Shown piece by piece: positions 33,431 to 44,987 of a stretch of 64,000 bases of DNA (positions are counted from its first letter, which is position 1; every line of letters begins with the position of its first letter). The DNA is from Apostichopus japonicus (Eukaryota > Echinodermata > Holothuroidea > Aspidochirotida > Stichopodidae), in NCBI RefSeq assembly GCF_037975245.1, contig NC_092572.1:21068489-21132488 (forward strand). The letters are read 5' to 3'. The position numbers and the translations under genes were made by a program. Under the pieces are notes generated by a model. That model was not told the origin of the DNA and searched no databases. It was given only the letters and a program-made list of their open reading frames with translations.

Positions 33431-34251
33431 TTGGTAAATTATTGGGGGCCCCCTACAATCGGATTCATTCCTAATTTGGTGATATAGCTAGTTAAATTAG
33501 TGGTGTTGTCTAACACCCACCTAGATTTCTGGTTCCTGGTTTGCTAACGCTTTCGCGATGTCGCTTCAGTTAAATTGGTTGAAAAAATTATCCATGTCTC
33601 TATTGTTTGCTATTAGAGTGTTCGAACAGTATGTGATTATTGTGCGAGGTGTGAAAATATCGCAATTCACTGGTTACGTTAACCCTCAGCACAAAACTAG
33701 CAGACATATCATAATTATAATAATAATATTTTATTTTATCAAGCGTAAAATCCACAAGTGCTCTAAAACGCCATGTTACAGTCAATAAAAAATATGTAGT
33801 AAAACTGCAGAATAAAATGCAATATAAATGAGTATGAAGAATTAAAAGCATGCACGTTTGAGTTTTAACTGTACAGTTTGGTCTATGTGTACGGCATTGA
33901 CTAAACTTGATTTTTAAGTGTGTCAAATGAACTTAATCTTAACCTATGCATACCTTGTATTCGCTGTCCCCTTCTGTGATGGGTCCTGATGGAGGTCCAG
34001 TTTTTCTGATATATAGTCAGCATGTCTGTCTCCATCCTCTACTGTCAAACGGAGTCGGGAACCGTCCTTGGGTCCTCTGCAAGCAGATCACCGTCTCCCT
34101 CTATCTCCATAGGTCTTGGCTATGCTAGGAAGAACAATGATGCATAATTTACTACAGTGCGCAAGTTACCTAGCAAGTCAAAAAATAGTCCCTGGGCGGA
34201 GAGAGAGACAATCGAGAAGAAGGGCCATTAAAACGAAAATATATTAGATAA
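33431..34251. other. Non-coding; nothing recognised
   Basis: Several short frames occur on both strands between 33558 and 34128, but none shows a family signature or splice pattern. If a Polinton once surrounded the polymerase gene, its other genes (integrase, ATPase, protease, capsid) are not recognisable here. Confidence 0.35.
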
Positions 34252-34557
34252 TCACCTCTTGTGCATTCTCCTCCTTTTCGCCCTCATATCGCTATAGTCT
34301 CCTACCCTCGTCGGCATAGTCAAATTTTCGACAGCTTGATTCCTCCTTCTAAACGTTACAAACACCCGGCGTTGGCGATTCAAACTTGACCGAGTTTTGA
34401 ACTTTGTCTTACACCGTTCACACGGTGCCGGTCGTATGACGACGATTGGGTCGATCAGTGGTGGTTTAGCAAACGGGGAATCGTTGTTTGGTGACGGATG
34501 TTCGACAAGTTTATCAGTCGATTGTCGAAGTAAAAATAAGTGAATGAATGAAGTCAT
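34252..34557 (-). pseudogene. Unrecognised frame with decayed C2H2-like motif
   Basis: The 101-codon minus frame contains PAPCERCKTKFKTRSSLNRQ, which has the C-x2-C and Phe/Leu spacing of a C2H2 finger but lacks the His pair (Gln-Arg-Arg instead). The rest is Arg-rich (RAKRRRMHKR). It may be the upstream end of the polymerase region or of the gene at 34.85-36.7 kb; neither link can be shown. Confidence 0.3.
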
Positions 34558-34849
34558 TAAAGCATGTACAAAAATAATTGCGTAGGCCTACTAGTGACGG
34601 TTACCCTAAACTGATGACATAAATGAGTTATTTTCTCTAAATATCGAGGATGATGCACAAATGATGATGATATTTCAAACTGTAAATATCACTGTGCAAC
34701 AAATCTAGAACGGTCATTATTTTGCTGTATTATTATTATACTATTTCAAAATGTTTTATTACAATTAACTATGGTTATTCGTTATTATAGGTATAATTTA
34801 AACCAGGAATAATGTAATAATCAAATTTAGGACTCACCATTCCTCAAAA

Positions 34850-35680
34850 TCCCTCTCGTTGAATACGGGCTCTCTACCCGCTCTTCTCTCTCCAAGGCAG
34901 CTACCATCAGGGTTTCTACGCGTTCCAATAGATTCTCCACAGGCAGATAGTTATTCAGGTCTTCGACAGTGAAGTGGTCGAATGAAATTTCAACACACAA
35001 TCACGGCTTTTGTCATTGCAGTCAGAAGAGTATACAATTTTCCACTCTGTGATTGGTGCTGGTACACACAATAGAACATGGAAAATGGAACCTTTCTGTT
35101 CTGAACTGTGCATGAACTTAACCTTCATGTCACTAAATGAATCCGAATTGTCTAAAATGATTCCAACCCACCAGGGGCCATCATAGGCACAAAGTGTTTA
35201 AACCACAGATCATAAGTTTATTGTTGCATTACAGCTTCCTCTTGCTCAGCGATTGTATGACATGTGATGTTTGCCCTAAAACTAGAATCATTGTCCCCAG
35301 AAATTCGACTGAAAAGCAACATCCCTTTTTTTGGCAACACAAAGCTATGGTAATCACGTGTTCCAGGAATTGTCTTGGCAGTTGAAAACGTTCGTTCTAG
35401 CTCTTGAGCATGTGCAACAACAACTTCAACACTTCTGATTCTCAAGATATTATTTTGCTGAACTTGCTCGACTTGCTAGTCTTCTTGTTGTTCCTCCAAT
35501 ACCATCGCATACACTCTTCCAATGCGAAGTTTCCAAAGAGTGCCATTCAGCATTGATACCAAAATCCTGTTTGTGTCAGCAGAAGTTGACACAACTCTTA
35601 TGTCTTCTATTGACCTGCTTGCACCATCGGTGTAGTACATGATGTGCTGTATCATTATCAGCTTTTCCATCACATGTCTG
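34850..35680 (-). pseudogene. Unrecognised, decayed gene with GTRxYHSF and YDGxWWVG blocks
   Basis: A minus frame from about 35640 to 35219 is open except for one TAG near 35473: IEDIRVVSTSADTNRILVSM, then VEVVVAHAQELERTFSTAKT, IPGTRDYHSFVLPKKGM and LFSRISGDNDSSF. In the next frame (about 35185-34953) come AYDGPWWVGIILDNSDSFSD and MKVKFMHSSEQKGSIF, a pair I have seen as a recurring C-terminal module in mobile-element-linked invertebrate proteins, but I cannot give it a family name. A third frame (about 34990-34855) has FTVEDLNNYLPVENLLERVE and a possible donor after DFEE. Three frames in order suggest one decayed protein. Function unknown. Confidence 0.5.
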
Positions 35681-35749
35681 CAAACGACTAGTTTAAATGT
35701 GTGTACAGTTATAAAGTCATGTTTGGGATGATCGGATAAGTTTTTTTCG

Positions 35750-35812
35750 ATGTGAAGTGGTGGGGGTTGTTTGTCTCCGCCGGTCGGTGGGCACTTTTTG
35801 GGCTTGCTTGAG
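35750..35812 (+). mobile_element. Short hairpin-ended retroposon fragment, copy E
   Basis: GTGGTGGGGGTTGTTTGTCT, CCGCCGGTCGGTGGGC and ACTTTTTGGGCTTGCTTGAG match the middle of the family (compare 6370-6440). Both ends are missing, so it is an old internal fragment. Confidence 0.55.
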
Positions 35813-36487
35813 TCGTCAGCTTAACCCCTGGTCGACCTCGCGAAAAGTCCTACGGTCTAGTTGTCTATGGTTAGTCAGGAATGAAGTCTTATATAATTAC
35901 ATTGTACTTTTTACGTCCATGTACGATGACTCTCGTGGTCAGCTAGTACAGGGACGGAAGCTTAGAAATGAATAAAAAACATAAACACGTCAGTAATCAG
36001 AAACATTATATTAGGGTAACCACTGGCTTCTGTATTCAGTAGGCCTAGCACCGACTCAAAGGACACATAGAATCGAGTAGCGGCTAACTATACGGTTTGT
36101 GTATGGACATAGTACATCATGAGCACGAGTAATAAACGTTGGAAGTCAGTTTGGGTGGGTATAAAGCATTATAGCATTCCCAAAACTTACAAATAGTACA
36201 TTTGAAATATGGTAATATCACTGATTTTCGCAACCAGCACAATCAAAATACTATTCAGTTACATTCTTGACATGAGTATGATGCATTGTACACCCCTCCA
36301 CTGCACCTTCCACCATTCCCTAATCATGCATTGCATTTGTTGAAATAATAATCAACTATACGTTATATTTTCCATATGGAAACATCACGTTGAGTTACGT
36401 CAGTGATGCCTCTGTTCCACTCGACATATTCCATTCAAGTCACTCTGGTAAACAAATGCTTACCTGCGTTTGATTCTTCAACCAACT

Positions 36488-36721
36488 TCAGCCTGTCGTG
36501 ACACAATTTCAACCAATCGGTGTAGTGAACTCATCAGGGAGTCGTATGCGCTGGCACTAACGATGGTCTCCTGTCCGAGAGTGGAGCAGATCTCGTTTAA
36601 GGGCAGAATTCTCTCCAGTACATCACCAAGAACCTGTTGATTGTCAAGTTGGGTAGTAACTACTCGTACACAATCGTTAACCTCCCTTCGAAAATCACGA
36701 AGGAAATTACAATGAAAGTGT
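36488..36721 (-). pseudogene. Unrecognised 77-codon frame upstream of the 35-kb gene remnant
   Basis: The minus frame lacks an early ATG, so it would be an internal exon. It reads FLRDFRREVNDCVRVVTTQL, DNQQVLGDVLERILPLNEIC and SASAYDSLMSSLHRLVEIVS, ending at TGA near 36488. The helical pattern and long open run suggest real coding ancestry. Position and strand fit the decayed gene at 34850-35680. Confidence 0.4.
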
Positions 36722-38025
36722 TTATTTCCAACACAAAAGATAACTACATTTTAAACAAGAATTCAATACATATAATGAAATAATCATGGAATTATATTTA
36801 TTTCAATGAAAACTACCGAAGATCTAATTTGTGGAAAAGGAGAAACTGAAGTGCAATACTTATGAACCGTTTTCCTCCAAATATGTGTAGAAAGGTATAG
36901 ACGAAAGAATTTGTCAAGATAAGTTAACATACATAGAGTTACAAAAATAAAAATAAGAAAACAGAAAATTAAGGGGGAAAAGAAAAGATTAAGAAGAAAA
37001 AAGAAAGAGAATATTGGGCATTTATACATATTTTACATTACATATTTTACATACATTTGTTTGTACATTTGCTTCAATAATGACTGGGTTCCATTGTTCT
37101 TCAGTTTATCGCCAAATCATTTCCACAGTTTAACACCAGAGATGGTGATGCACATCTGTTTTTTGGTTGTTCTTGCAAAAAATTCTAATTCTTGTGCCTT
37201 ATATTATAAGTATCACTAGATGCAAAAGAAAAATAGCTTTGTAGAGTGGATGGTAAAAACTTATGGAAAACCTTATACATGAATACACCAGTATAGACAT
37301 CAATTACTTTGGGTACAGTTAAGATTTTTAAATTGTAAAACAGTTCAGAAGTATGAGCTAAATAATGTACATTACGTATTATGCAATTGATGTCGGTCGT
37401 TCACCACATGGGTCATATTAAGGGTAAAAGCAAACAAATTTTCCATGGATATAGTCAAACAATGCTCGGGGCTAACCCTAAACTACAGTCTATAGACTAG
37501 TATCTTAGGCCCTGACAACTGATGGCGATCGGTATTTCGAAACCAGCCGTGATCCATTTCTAACAAAATCAGCGATTGGCTGTTGAAGAATTGTTTTCGG
37601 ATGAGGGTAATATGTTGTCGGATGTGGCTGGAATTGTTGTCGGAAGTGAATATATGCAGACATATATTCCTACTCTCTCATATAAGTCGAATATATGTCT
37701 GCATAAAATCGAATATATGTCGGCATATATTCGCGAATTTTGTCCACTGTGGCCAACCATACTCGTTTGGTTCTGGGAGCGAAGATTAACAAGAAAGTTG
37801 GACAATAAAATGTTTGTCGACAACATACATAGCCTGAACTGATCCACTTCGCGAGAGGGAATACTCTATAGGCTAATTTGCAGTGCAGTTAATTAACAGC
37901 CACTACATCTAGCTTCCCTCTAGATTGCTAATAATAACAAGATCGATTAGGACTGCGTTGCTGAAATGACTAGCTACATGGATTTATCTGCTGGGATATG
38001 GAACATGCCGGACCCCAACAGACAG
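36722..38025. other. Non-coding, with an AT-rich foldback at 37646-37735
   Basis: No gene is supported. Near 37646-37735 the plus strand has GAATATATGCAGACATATAT, then GAATATATGTCTGCATAAAA, then GAATATATGTCGGCATATAT, which are inverted or direct variants of one 22-base motif. The overlapping frames of 68-92 codons on both strands at 37569-37847 are by-products of this repeat. Confidence 0.45.
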
Positions 38026-38100
38026 TAAGTACGCCCTCCGACCAGTAGAGACAAACCTCCAACCTCCCACTGGAACATACTACAAAAGGACGACCAGCAT
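38026..38100 (-). mobile_element. Short hairpin-ended retroposon fragment, copy F
   Basis: AAGTACGCCCTCCGACCAGT, AGAGACAAACCTCCAACCTC and TACAAAAGGACGACCAGCA match copy A at about 2650-2738. Both ends are lost. Confidence 0.55.
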
Positions 38101-38665
38101 GGTATGCGGACTCTGCTATCTCCACCCAAAAAAAATTAAATTAAATTCGGAGCTTAGTTCTTCGTATATTTAGATCGCCATCTTTTTGATCACTTGTAAA
38201 CAAACCTCGTTTACGAACATAAAAGAGAACTAAGGAGATTTAAACTAGCTGTTTCGGGTCTTCAGTGGAGATGGGGAAATTGTCTCGGTGTCTTCATGAT
38301 CTGTCATTAGACCTTTATGTATGGTATCTGGTTACTGTTGGTATCTAGTATTATGTTATTTAATAAGGAAATGGTATGTGTTTATGCATGAGTTTATACA
38401 TTAGATTTTTGTCTGCTTATTATGCAGTTACTCGTTTGCTGCCAAGGCGAAGTGTATTAAAGGACTTAGAAACTACATACAGAAGTAAAGGACCGTAACA
38501 CACATTATACACACAAACATGATCCAAGGAGTGCATGCACGTTGTTCATATGTAAAATAGGTCTACGAACACACTCATAAATAACACGTAACACACATCA
38601 TACATGAAGTCCAATCTTTCAAGAATGCATTTTAAGAGCATCTCTAGTGGGATGTATGCAAACCG

Positions 38666-39015
38666 TTATATGCTTCGCAAGTTGTTCAACATGACCAGTG
38701 GATGTATTGTGGAATGGCTAAAACCCACTGCAATTGGTACTTCTATTGGCCTAACAAAGAAGCCTGAATGATCAAAATATTTCTCCTGTTGGTAAGAACT
38801 TGCAAGTTGTCTATAAGGAGCTTCACAACGTCCAAAAATCCAACAAGGTTCTAACTTCTCCATCATCTTCATTTAAGCCTCTTTCTGCCACCACCTCAGT
38901 GACTTTCTCTGGGCTTGAAGTCATCCCACAAATCTATTAGAGTATGCTTCCTCTCAATGTCGCTGTAATGCATGTGAATATCTGAATGTGCGTTCACATC
39001 CATCCTGAGAACATA
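38666..39015 (-). pseudogene. C2H2 zinc-finger remnant and following frame
   Basis: On the minus strand near 39010-38950, VCSQDGCERTFRYSHALQRH is a clear C2H2-type motif (C-x4-C-x12-H, second His lost to a frame break). It is followed in another frame by ERKHTLIDLWDDFKPRES and by a 68-codon frame (38872-38666) with EAPYRQLASSYQQEKYFDHS. Such C2H2 modules occur in transposon-linked invertebrate proteins. Frames do not join. Confidence 0.4.
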
Positions 39016-39132
39016 CAACTGGACACACAATCATGTATCCAAAAAGTGCATGCACGTTGTTAATATGTGAAATAATTCTACGAACACTCACATTAATAAC
39101 ACGGGCAAGCGTCCCCAAGTGAACAGTTGAAG

Positions 39133-40179
39133 TTAACTGTACCTCATACCCGATAATTTTTCACTTGGTTCAACTTTACCAGAAGCTGAAATGTAGGTCC
39201 AACTTCTGTTAGATGTGGTTTTCTTCCATACCACTTTAAGGAAAATCGGCCAATGGTCACTTATATCAGTGATGAGATCCCCTGAAGCAACCGTAGAATC
39301 ATCGTTTGTGATAATGTTATCTTTCAGGCTTTTAGTAATACTACTAATACGAGTTGAAACAGTTATTGTAGGGATGAATCCGTTCGAATAGAGAATATTT
39401 AAAAACGTATTTGATTGCATTCGATAAATCAATATTATAATCACCAATTATGTAGGTTTTATTCGATATGATATGGAATTTTTCCCCCTCCAGATTAACA
39501 TAAAACTCATCTAAAGAACCACTAGGTGGTCTTTAGACTATGCCGATAAGAAATTTTCCTTTGAATTTATGTTAGTAGCCTCTATAAAGTGAGATTCTAT
39601 AGAAAATTGATAGGTCTGGTCTAATAAAACATATCTTTATGTACAAATAGGCAGACGTTTATAGTCACAATGTTTTTCAACAGGTGTGTAATTAGCCATT
39701 TTTATGAGAGGAGAAAAACTACCAGTGAACCTGGTTTCTGTAAAATCATTATTTAATAGAGAAATGAAAGTGTTAATATCGTCAAACTTATTGTTTAGGC
39801 TACGACTATTGTGGCGGTACAGTGATATACCGTATTGAGCTGGCAGATTGTTATACGAGTCTATGTTATGGTACAAACACGAGATATTATTTTCCCTGAG
39901 GCCGTTATTATTGTGGAGTATAGCTGACGCCATCAGTGATAACAATAATATTGGTAAGATAATGTCAATGTTATATTTTGGTTCTGATCGTTCCGTTTCC
40001 CTTGTATGATATCGCCTGGTGGTTGTGACATTTGGCCTGGGGATGTTATTCCTCTGTTGCGGACTTGTATTAATCTTCTTTTCGACTGTCCAGCCTGTTC
40101 GGTCACTCGATGACAGGGTTGCGTCGACTTGATGTCCTTCTTTCGCCTGAACTTTAGTCAGGATATCATTACATTCCAT
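39133..40179 (-). pseudogene. APE-type LINE endonuclease remnant
   Basis: This is the apurinic-like endonuclease part of a non-LTR retrotransposon ORF2, which nicks target DNA. After an N-terminal region rich in Arg and Thr (40179-39900), the minus strand reads SLYRHNSRSLNNKFDDINTF and ISLLNNDFTETRFTGSFSPL (the N and E motif region). It continues in other frames with LIGIV, stop, RPPSGSLDEF, then YIIGDYNIDLSNAI (GDxN motif), and ends FLNILYSNGFIPTITVSTR with ITDISDHWPIF (SDH motif). Stops and frameshifts break it, and reverse transcriptase does not follow before 39100. The clade is probably within the CR1/L2 assemblage by style; that is inference. Confidence 0.8.
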
Positions 40180-40416
40180 AACCGTGACTCGGTCCTACGT
40201 CTGGTAATATCACGGTATTGGTCTGCTTTCTTTACAGGAGACTGCTGACTTCTCTCTTTTCAGATCCGTTTTGATTACAGGAGGCTGCTGACTACTCTCT
40301 TTCAGGACAGTTCTCGTCTTTAACTATTGCTAATACCCCAGTAATCTCCTGAGCTTCTGTTCAATTACAAATGTTGATGCCACAGCACACAGTTGAAGTT
40401 ATGCTGAAGCTAATGA

Positions 40417-40560
40417 TTGTTTGAGAGCCTGGATGAGTTGGACAGGCTGGATGTTCCAGATAACATAAATTTGGAAGATATATTAATTGTTGACAAACAC
40501 GAGGAACAAATTCCAAGATATGTAACAGGTTGTGTGTCTTTTACCTTTCAAAAACTTTAT
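40417..40560 (+). pseudogene. Short acidic frame, possible transposase fragment
   Basis: The plus frame reads ESLDELDRLDVPDNINLEDI and LIVDKHEEQIPRYVTGCVSF. The 'YVTGCVSF' ending resembles the YVxGYV block near the C-terminus of several DDE transposases, but the match is short. Sequence right after it (GTGCTTTTTACGTG, 40562-40575) recalls the retroposon 3' end, possibly a very short copy. Confidence 0.25.
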
Positions 40561-41090
40561 TGTGCTTTTTACGTGCTAGGAAAACGGACACGACCAAAGG
40601 TTTTTTGGGGATTACAGTAAAGCCTGAGTGGAAAACAAAATAAAGGTGGAATAAAATAAGTTTGTAAATGGTAATTTTTTCAAGACTCTGGAATTTCAGA
40701 CAAGGCAAATTTGAAACATGGAGACTGTGATGTTTCAAGATAGTAGATAGACAAACGATGTTTATCATAACGATGGATTATACGTGATGCATGAACATTA
40801 TTTATTATATATACCGGAGGGCAGTATTTACTTTTAGTATACTAATCACAACATTACATCCCTCCCCTTTTAGTTAAAATGGAACAATCCTCTTAGAGTG
40901 TTTACATCGATACTTCATGTCTTGTGAAATAAGGAATGGGAAACAATAACATTTTTTTCTCTTATGGTATAACATGAAAATAATGCAGGCGATAATAAAA
41001 GAAAAGATGATGCTCAAAATGTCTCTGACTTTACGTATTTTACAAACATACAATACTCTAATGTGGCTGTGTGTCTAGAAAGTTTACAGT
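40561..41090. other. Non-coding spacer
   Basis: No gene is recognised in this AT-rich stretch. Confidence 0.4.
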
Positions 41091-42345
41091 TTATATTTCC
41101 GATATTAATCTCCTTTGCGATTTCGCACTTCGCTGAGAACGTCTTAACTCGTCGTTTTCAGCACTTTCCTCTGTGATCTCCTCCGGTGGGTTGCTCAGGT
41201 TCGCTAGGTTCTCCTTCGAAGCGTTTGAAGAATGAAGAATTTCGTGTGCTTTTATTTTCCGCTTCATCTGAGCATCGCGTTCGCGAGCACCGGCAAAGTC
41301 GCGTAGCTCGCGTTTTGCGTCTGGGAGCATGATGGACATTTTTCTCCCATACAGGAATTCGAAAGGGGATACATTCGTAGTGCTGTGTGGTGTAGCTCTG
41401 TATTGGCGCAGAAACTTACCAAGTTCTTGCTTCCAGTTTTTCTTTAGCTGTACAGACGCTCGAATCGACATTACAAGAGTGCGGATGAAACGCTCGTCTT
41501 CACCGTTGGCACGGGGCCACAGCGGGGTGCACTTCCTATGAGAGAATTGGAATTCCTGTCTCGAAAATATTTTTTCTAATTCCGGGATCACAGTTTTCGC
41601 TTGTAGTGATGGTATTATTATATATTCTCCTCCCGCGAATGGCCCTTTGAAATCCATGGAGACCGACTCCCATGGGGTGCTGGGGAGTTCTGTCATTCGC
41701 AAGGGCTCTGGTGGGGATGGGGCCACGATTTGCCACGTTAGACAGCCTTTTACTTTGTGTTCAACGGATCTATCAATACCAGGGAACCAAACTTTTTCTC
41801 GTAGAAGTTGCTTTGTTTTGACGATTCCTTGGTGCTTTTTACGTGATCCACCATGCGGGATACAAAACGTCACGGCCAAACGGCACTACCGAACCCTGAC
41901 GATTCCTTGGTGCGACGCGTGTGCTAAGTCAACGGCTGTTCGCGAAGTGATTTTGGCAAGTCTAAGGGTATGAACCTTGATACGTATTGCGTTAACCCGA
42001 GGAACGAGCGCACTGCGCTTGCGTGTATTTGGGTTTGATGTCGTTAATTTTTGCTGGCTCAGGGCTGATTCCTTGAGCAGAAAATATGTGTCCGAAATAA
42101 ACAAACTCTGACTGCGCGATTTTGCATTTGTCGCGATTCAGGCATGCCCCACACTCGGCCAAGCGCTGAAGTACTCTGTGCAGGTTTTCATTGTGTTCCT
42201 GCTTTGATTGTCCATACTCGATGATATCGTCCACAATGTTTATTACTCCGGGTAATCCTGTTAGCAATGTGACTGACCGCTTTCTGAAATTTCTCAAGTA
42301 GCTAAATTTCTTTGCCTGAGTGTAGAATATAGAACTATGTCCCAT
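41091..42345 (-). pseudogene. Gypsy pol remnant: RT fused by deletion to integrase
   Basis: The minus strand first has an RT piece (42345-41992): INIVDDIIEYGQSKQEHNEN with the VDD catalytic pair, and KIAQSEFVYFGHIFSAQGIS. The rest of RT and all RNase H are missing. The next piece is integrase: a zinc-module lead with DLAHASHQGIV, then, after the insert at 41834-41896, GIVKTKQLLREKVWFPGIDR and KGCLTWQIVAPSPPEPLRM. The core follows with SVSMDFKGPF (first Asp), but the second Asp region is deleted before PLWPRANGEDERFIRTL, which holds the Glu. It ends with QYRATPHSTTNVSPFEFLYG and an acidic tail. The zinc module CLTWQ replaces the usual CxxCQ. Dead copy. Confidence 0.85.
41819..41913 (-). mobile_element. 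Short hairpin-ended retroposon, copy G, with target duplication
   Basis: TGACGATTCCTTGGTGC occurs at 41819-41835 and again at 41897-41913. Between them lie 61 bases, TTTTTACGTGATCCACCATG through CACTACCGAACCC, which is the family 3' end in minus orientation. It is the shortest copy with a clear target duplication, and it shows that the family end is the A-run side and that copies are truncated at the other side. It interrupts the HHCC module of the gypsy integrase. The GC before the T-run is in both target and family, so the duplication is 15-17 bp. Confidence 0.9.
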
Positions 42346-42990
42346 GTTTCAACATTTTTTTTATTTTATTCCCCAATCGAAAGTTTCCGAGGTCACAGAT
42401 CAAGAGTGAGCTAAGAGCGAAGTGGAAAGCGCTTTCAGACAATCGGAGACTGAAATGGATCCATATGTCCCTTCAGAAGAAGGATGAATACGAGGTATTT
42501 AAAAGGATTGTCTGGTAGCCCTAAATAATTGTTACGTTAACTGACCATCCAGTTCCCCATCCATCTCATTGAAAAATCCCGGATACATATCATTGAAAAA
42601 GCCAACTTTAAAGGCCAAATCTTTAAAATTATCATCATAATCACTGATATCTTAAATGGATATTCTGATGGTATGCGATATCACACTAATGCTAAAGACA
42701 ATAAAAGTCCACATATCCATATAGATGGAAATGCCATTTCAATATCATCTTGTTGAAACTAGTTGTGGTTGGTTACAACAGGATATATGATTGTTATAAC
42801 AGTAAGTGGCCAGTGGTCTTTGATGAGTCGTGACAGATGTCCTTCAAAATGTTCCATTTGTTTGTTCATGAGTTATAGCACAGTTGACATTGAAATGACT
42901 TCTGAATAAAAATGAAATTCATTTAAGGAATATGTTCTTCTCTCAAAAAATTAATTTAACATGTTAAAAAAAATCAAGTAACTCTAACCC
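42346..42990. other. Non-coding spacer
   Basis: No gene is recognised. The segment separates the gypsy pol remnant from the KDZ-like exons. Confidence 0.35.
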
Positions 42991-43103
42991 AGTAGGCCCC
43001 TAATCCTCATCTGACGATGGAACTTCACCTAACAGGTCAACCAAAGCATCTACTAGGACTCTTTCTGTCTCATATTCTACTAAAACTCCTTCCAACCCCT
43101 CCC

Positions 43104-44470
43104 CTACTCCATTACTTCCCCCTGTCCTTCCTCTGTATCTGAAATATTATCCTCTTTCATTCCTACACCATTTACAGCGAAGTAAACAAATAAAGGCTCT
43201 TCAATGACGTGGGCCTGCCTAATTCTGTACACTTCGCTGAGTGAACTGAAAGTGGTGTCCAAGGGAGGCAAGTCGATGATGCTACCAAAACTTCTTCGAC
43301 AGTACTCCAAGCTTAAATATGTTATGGTGCACTTCTGCTTCAGAAGACAATGCTGACCGATGCCAATCGCAATTCCTTCAGCCTGTCATGTACTTGCCTG
43401 AGCTCTTCTTGGAAGAATGCAACCATGCGGAGCATTTCTTCCTTCAGCAGGTTCAGTTCATCTTTGCTCTGGTTGGCTTTGTGTATCATGTCAACCAACT
43501 GATTACGAACATGCCTGGGAACATGACACTGTTGAACAGCATCAACACCCAGGCAGTTCCACAGAGATGATGTCACATCACACACCTGCTGAAATGTTAC
43601 CTCAGAAGGAAAATGGCTTGATGAGGACACCAAGTGAACCATGTCAGCATTGAACTTCTCTACCTCCCTTTTCAGTTTGGTCCCAACACTTGAAATCTGT
43701 TTGCAGAGCCTTTGTGCAATTGTCTGCCCATCTGTAGAAGCAAATGGAAGTAGGAAAATGAAGCAACCATTAACATACAAAACAAATGTTTTTCATTAGT
43801 TGCACTTTTGGCAATTCCTTTTTTTTGTGTGTGCATTCATTGAAAAATTTGGTTTCTTTCTCTGGAACAGTGAGGTTGCCAGAGATACTGATAACAAAAA
43901 ACCAGGAAAAAGGAACCAAAAATTGATGGAATAACGTAATTCATTTATTTTTGTCAGACATGCATGAAATGTAGGTTTGTCTACACTGCTGTTTGAACTA
44001 TGCTATTGTATGTGACTCACTATCAAGTTAGTATTGTTTGGGTAGAATCTCAATTTCATGCAACCATTTTCAAGTATTTATTACAGTATTCAGGGCCCCG
44101 AGTTCAAGTCATGCAGGTCTATTGTTTAAGATATTTTGCATGTGCAAATCAAACTTGATCCTTATAATAAGGTTTGGTTTTAAACAAGTCACTGTCAATT
44201 TATCTGGTTTTATGCTTCTGAAGTTTGTCATACTTATATACTGATATAACATATCAGATATTAACCAAAGCTTCATAAGCAGTTTACCTGCATAACGTTT
44301 CTTCAGTTGTATAAGGAACCACCGATCCACTGACATGGTATGGATTTTGGAAAGGCCACTTTTCCTGCTCCTATCTTCTATTGTTTGAAGGGCTTTGAGG
44401 AACTCAAGTTACCCTTCTACCCATCGTTGGCCCCTTTGCTGCTCAAAAGCTTGCAGTTCCTCGTCAAGTC
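43104..44470 (-). pseudogene. Spliced C-terminal region of a KDZ-like transposase
   Basis: The minus strand reads RLDEELQAFEQQRGQRWVEG, one in-frame stop, then LEFLKALQTIEDRSRKSGLS and HTMSVDRWFLIQLKKRYA, ending TATGCAG|GTAAACT at 44288. The next exon starts at 43731 after CTTCTACAG and reads DGQTIAQRLCKQISSVGTKL across the junction, in phase. It continues HFPSEVTFQQVCDVTSSLWN, VPRHVRNQLVDMIHKANQSK and ELNLLKEEMLRMVAFFQEEL. This order (SVDRWF, DGQxIA, FPSEVTF, a helical tail) is what I recall for the end of KDZ (Kyakuja-Dileera-Zisupton) transposases; the superfamily name is tentative. A last frame (43310-43104) is acidic at its end. One stop in exon 1 makes it a likely pseudogene. Confidence 0.55.
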
Positions 44471-44474
44471 TAGT

Positions 44475-44875
44475 GCTGCTTAATGGCCAATTCATCAAAC
44501 ATTAAGGCACAAACTACACTATCCAGAATACCATCTCCTGATGACTGACGGATGCGGCAAGTCAAGTGACTTTCTTACATATCTGTATGCTTTCGCACTG
44601 TACAAGTGCAAGGTCAGAGCAAACGCCCGCAATTCAGGTGGTTACGTGTCACGTCTAATCTTCCCAGCCAGTTTGTTTTACACCATCCTTTCCATTAGGA
44701 CTGCTAGAACACCTAGCCTTTGTTGAAAAGAACGCTTTTGATTTACAATTCCTGGATCATCAAAAAGGACCGAATCTTGAAACACTAGGTGGTCCTCATC
44801 ATCATTAGTTTCGGACCAATCGTCCCACATCTCTAGGACCTCTTGGGCCGTAAATGTGGGGTTAGCTGCGTGCAA
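44475..44875 (-). pseudogene. P-element-like transposase segment
   Basis: A single minus frame, broken by three stops, runs from 44875. It starts AANPTFTAQEVLEMWDDWSE and VLFDDPGIVNQKRSFQQRL, then after the first stop NKLAGKIRRDT, and after the second PPELRAFALTLHLYSAKAYR with YVRKSLDLPHPSVIRRWYSG. In another frame VVCALMFDELAIKQH follows. LHLYSAKAYRYVRK...LPHPSVIRRWY and ALMFDELAI are hallmark blocks of P-element/THAP9-type transposases, where the Asp of MFDE is the first catalytic residue. The THAP domain is not seen. It abuts the KDZ-like exon, so one may have inserted beside the other. Confidence 0.65.
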
Positions 44876-44987
44876 TGCGTGCTACACTTGTAGACGCCAT
44901 ATTTGCAAGTGTACGTGCACAGTATGACGTAACAGCGGCGGTTGCGATGAATTTACAAAGGAATGCGAGGGCGATATGTCATAACTA

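Noticed and set aside
33431-34557. Other Polinton genes (integrase, ATPase, protease, capsid)
   Set aside because: No corresponding motifs were seen around the polymerase; only the polymerase is supported.
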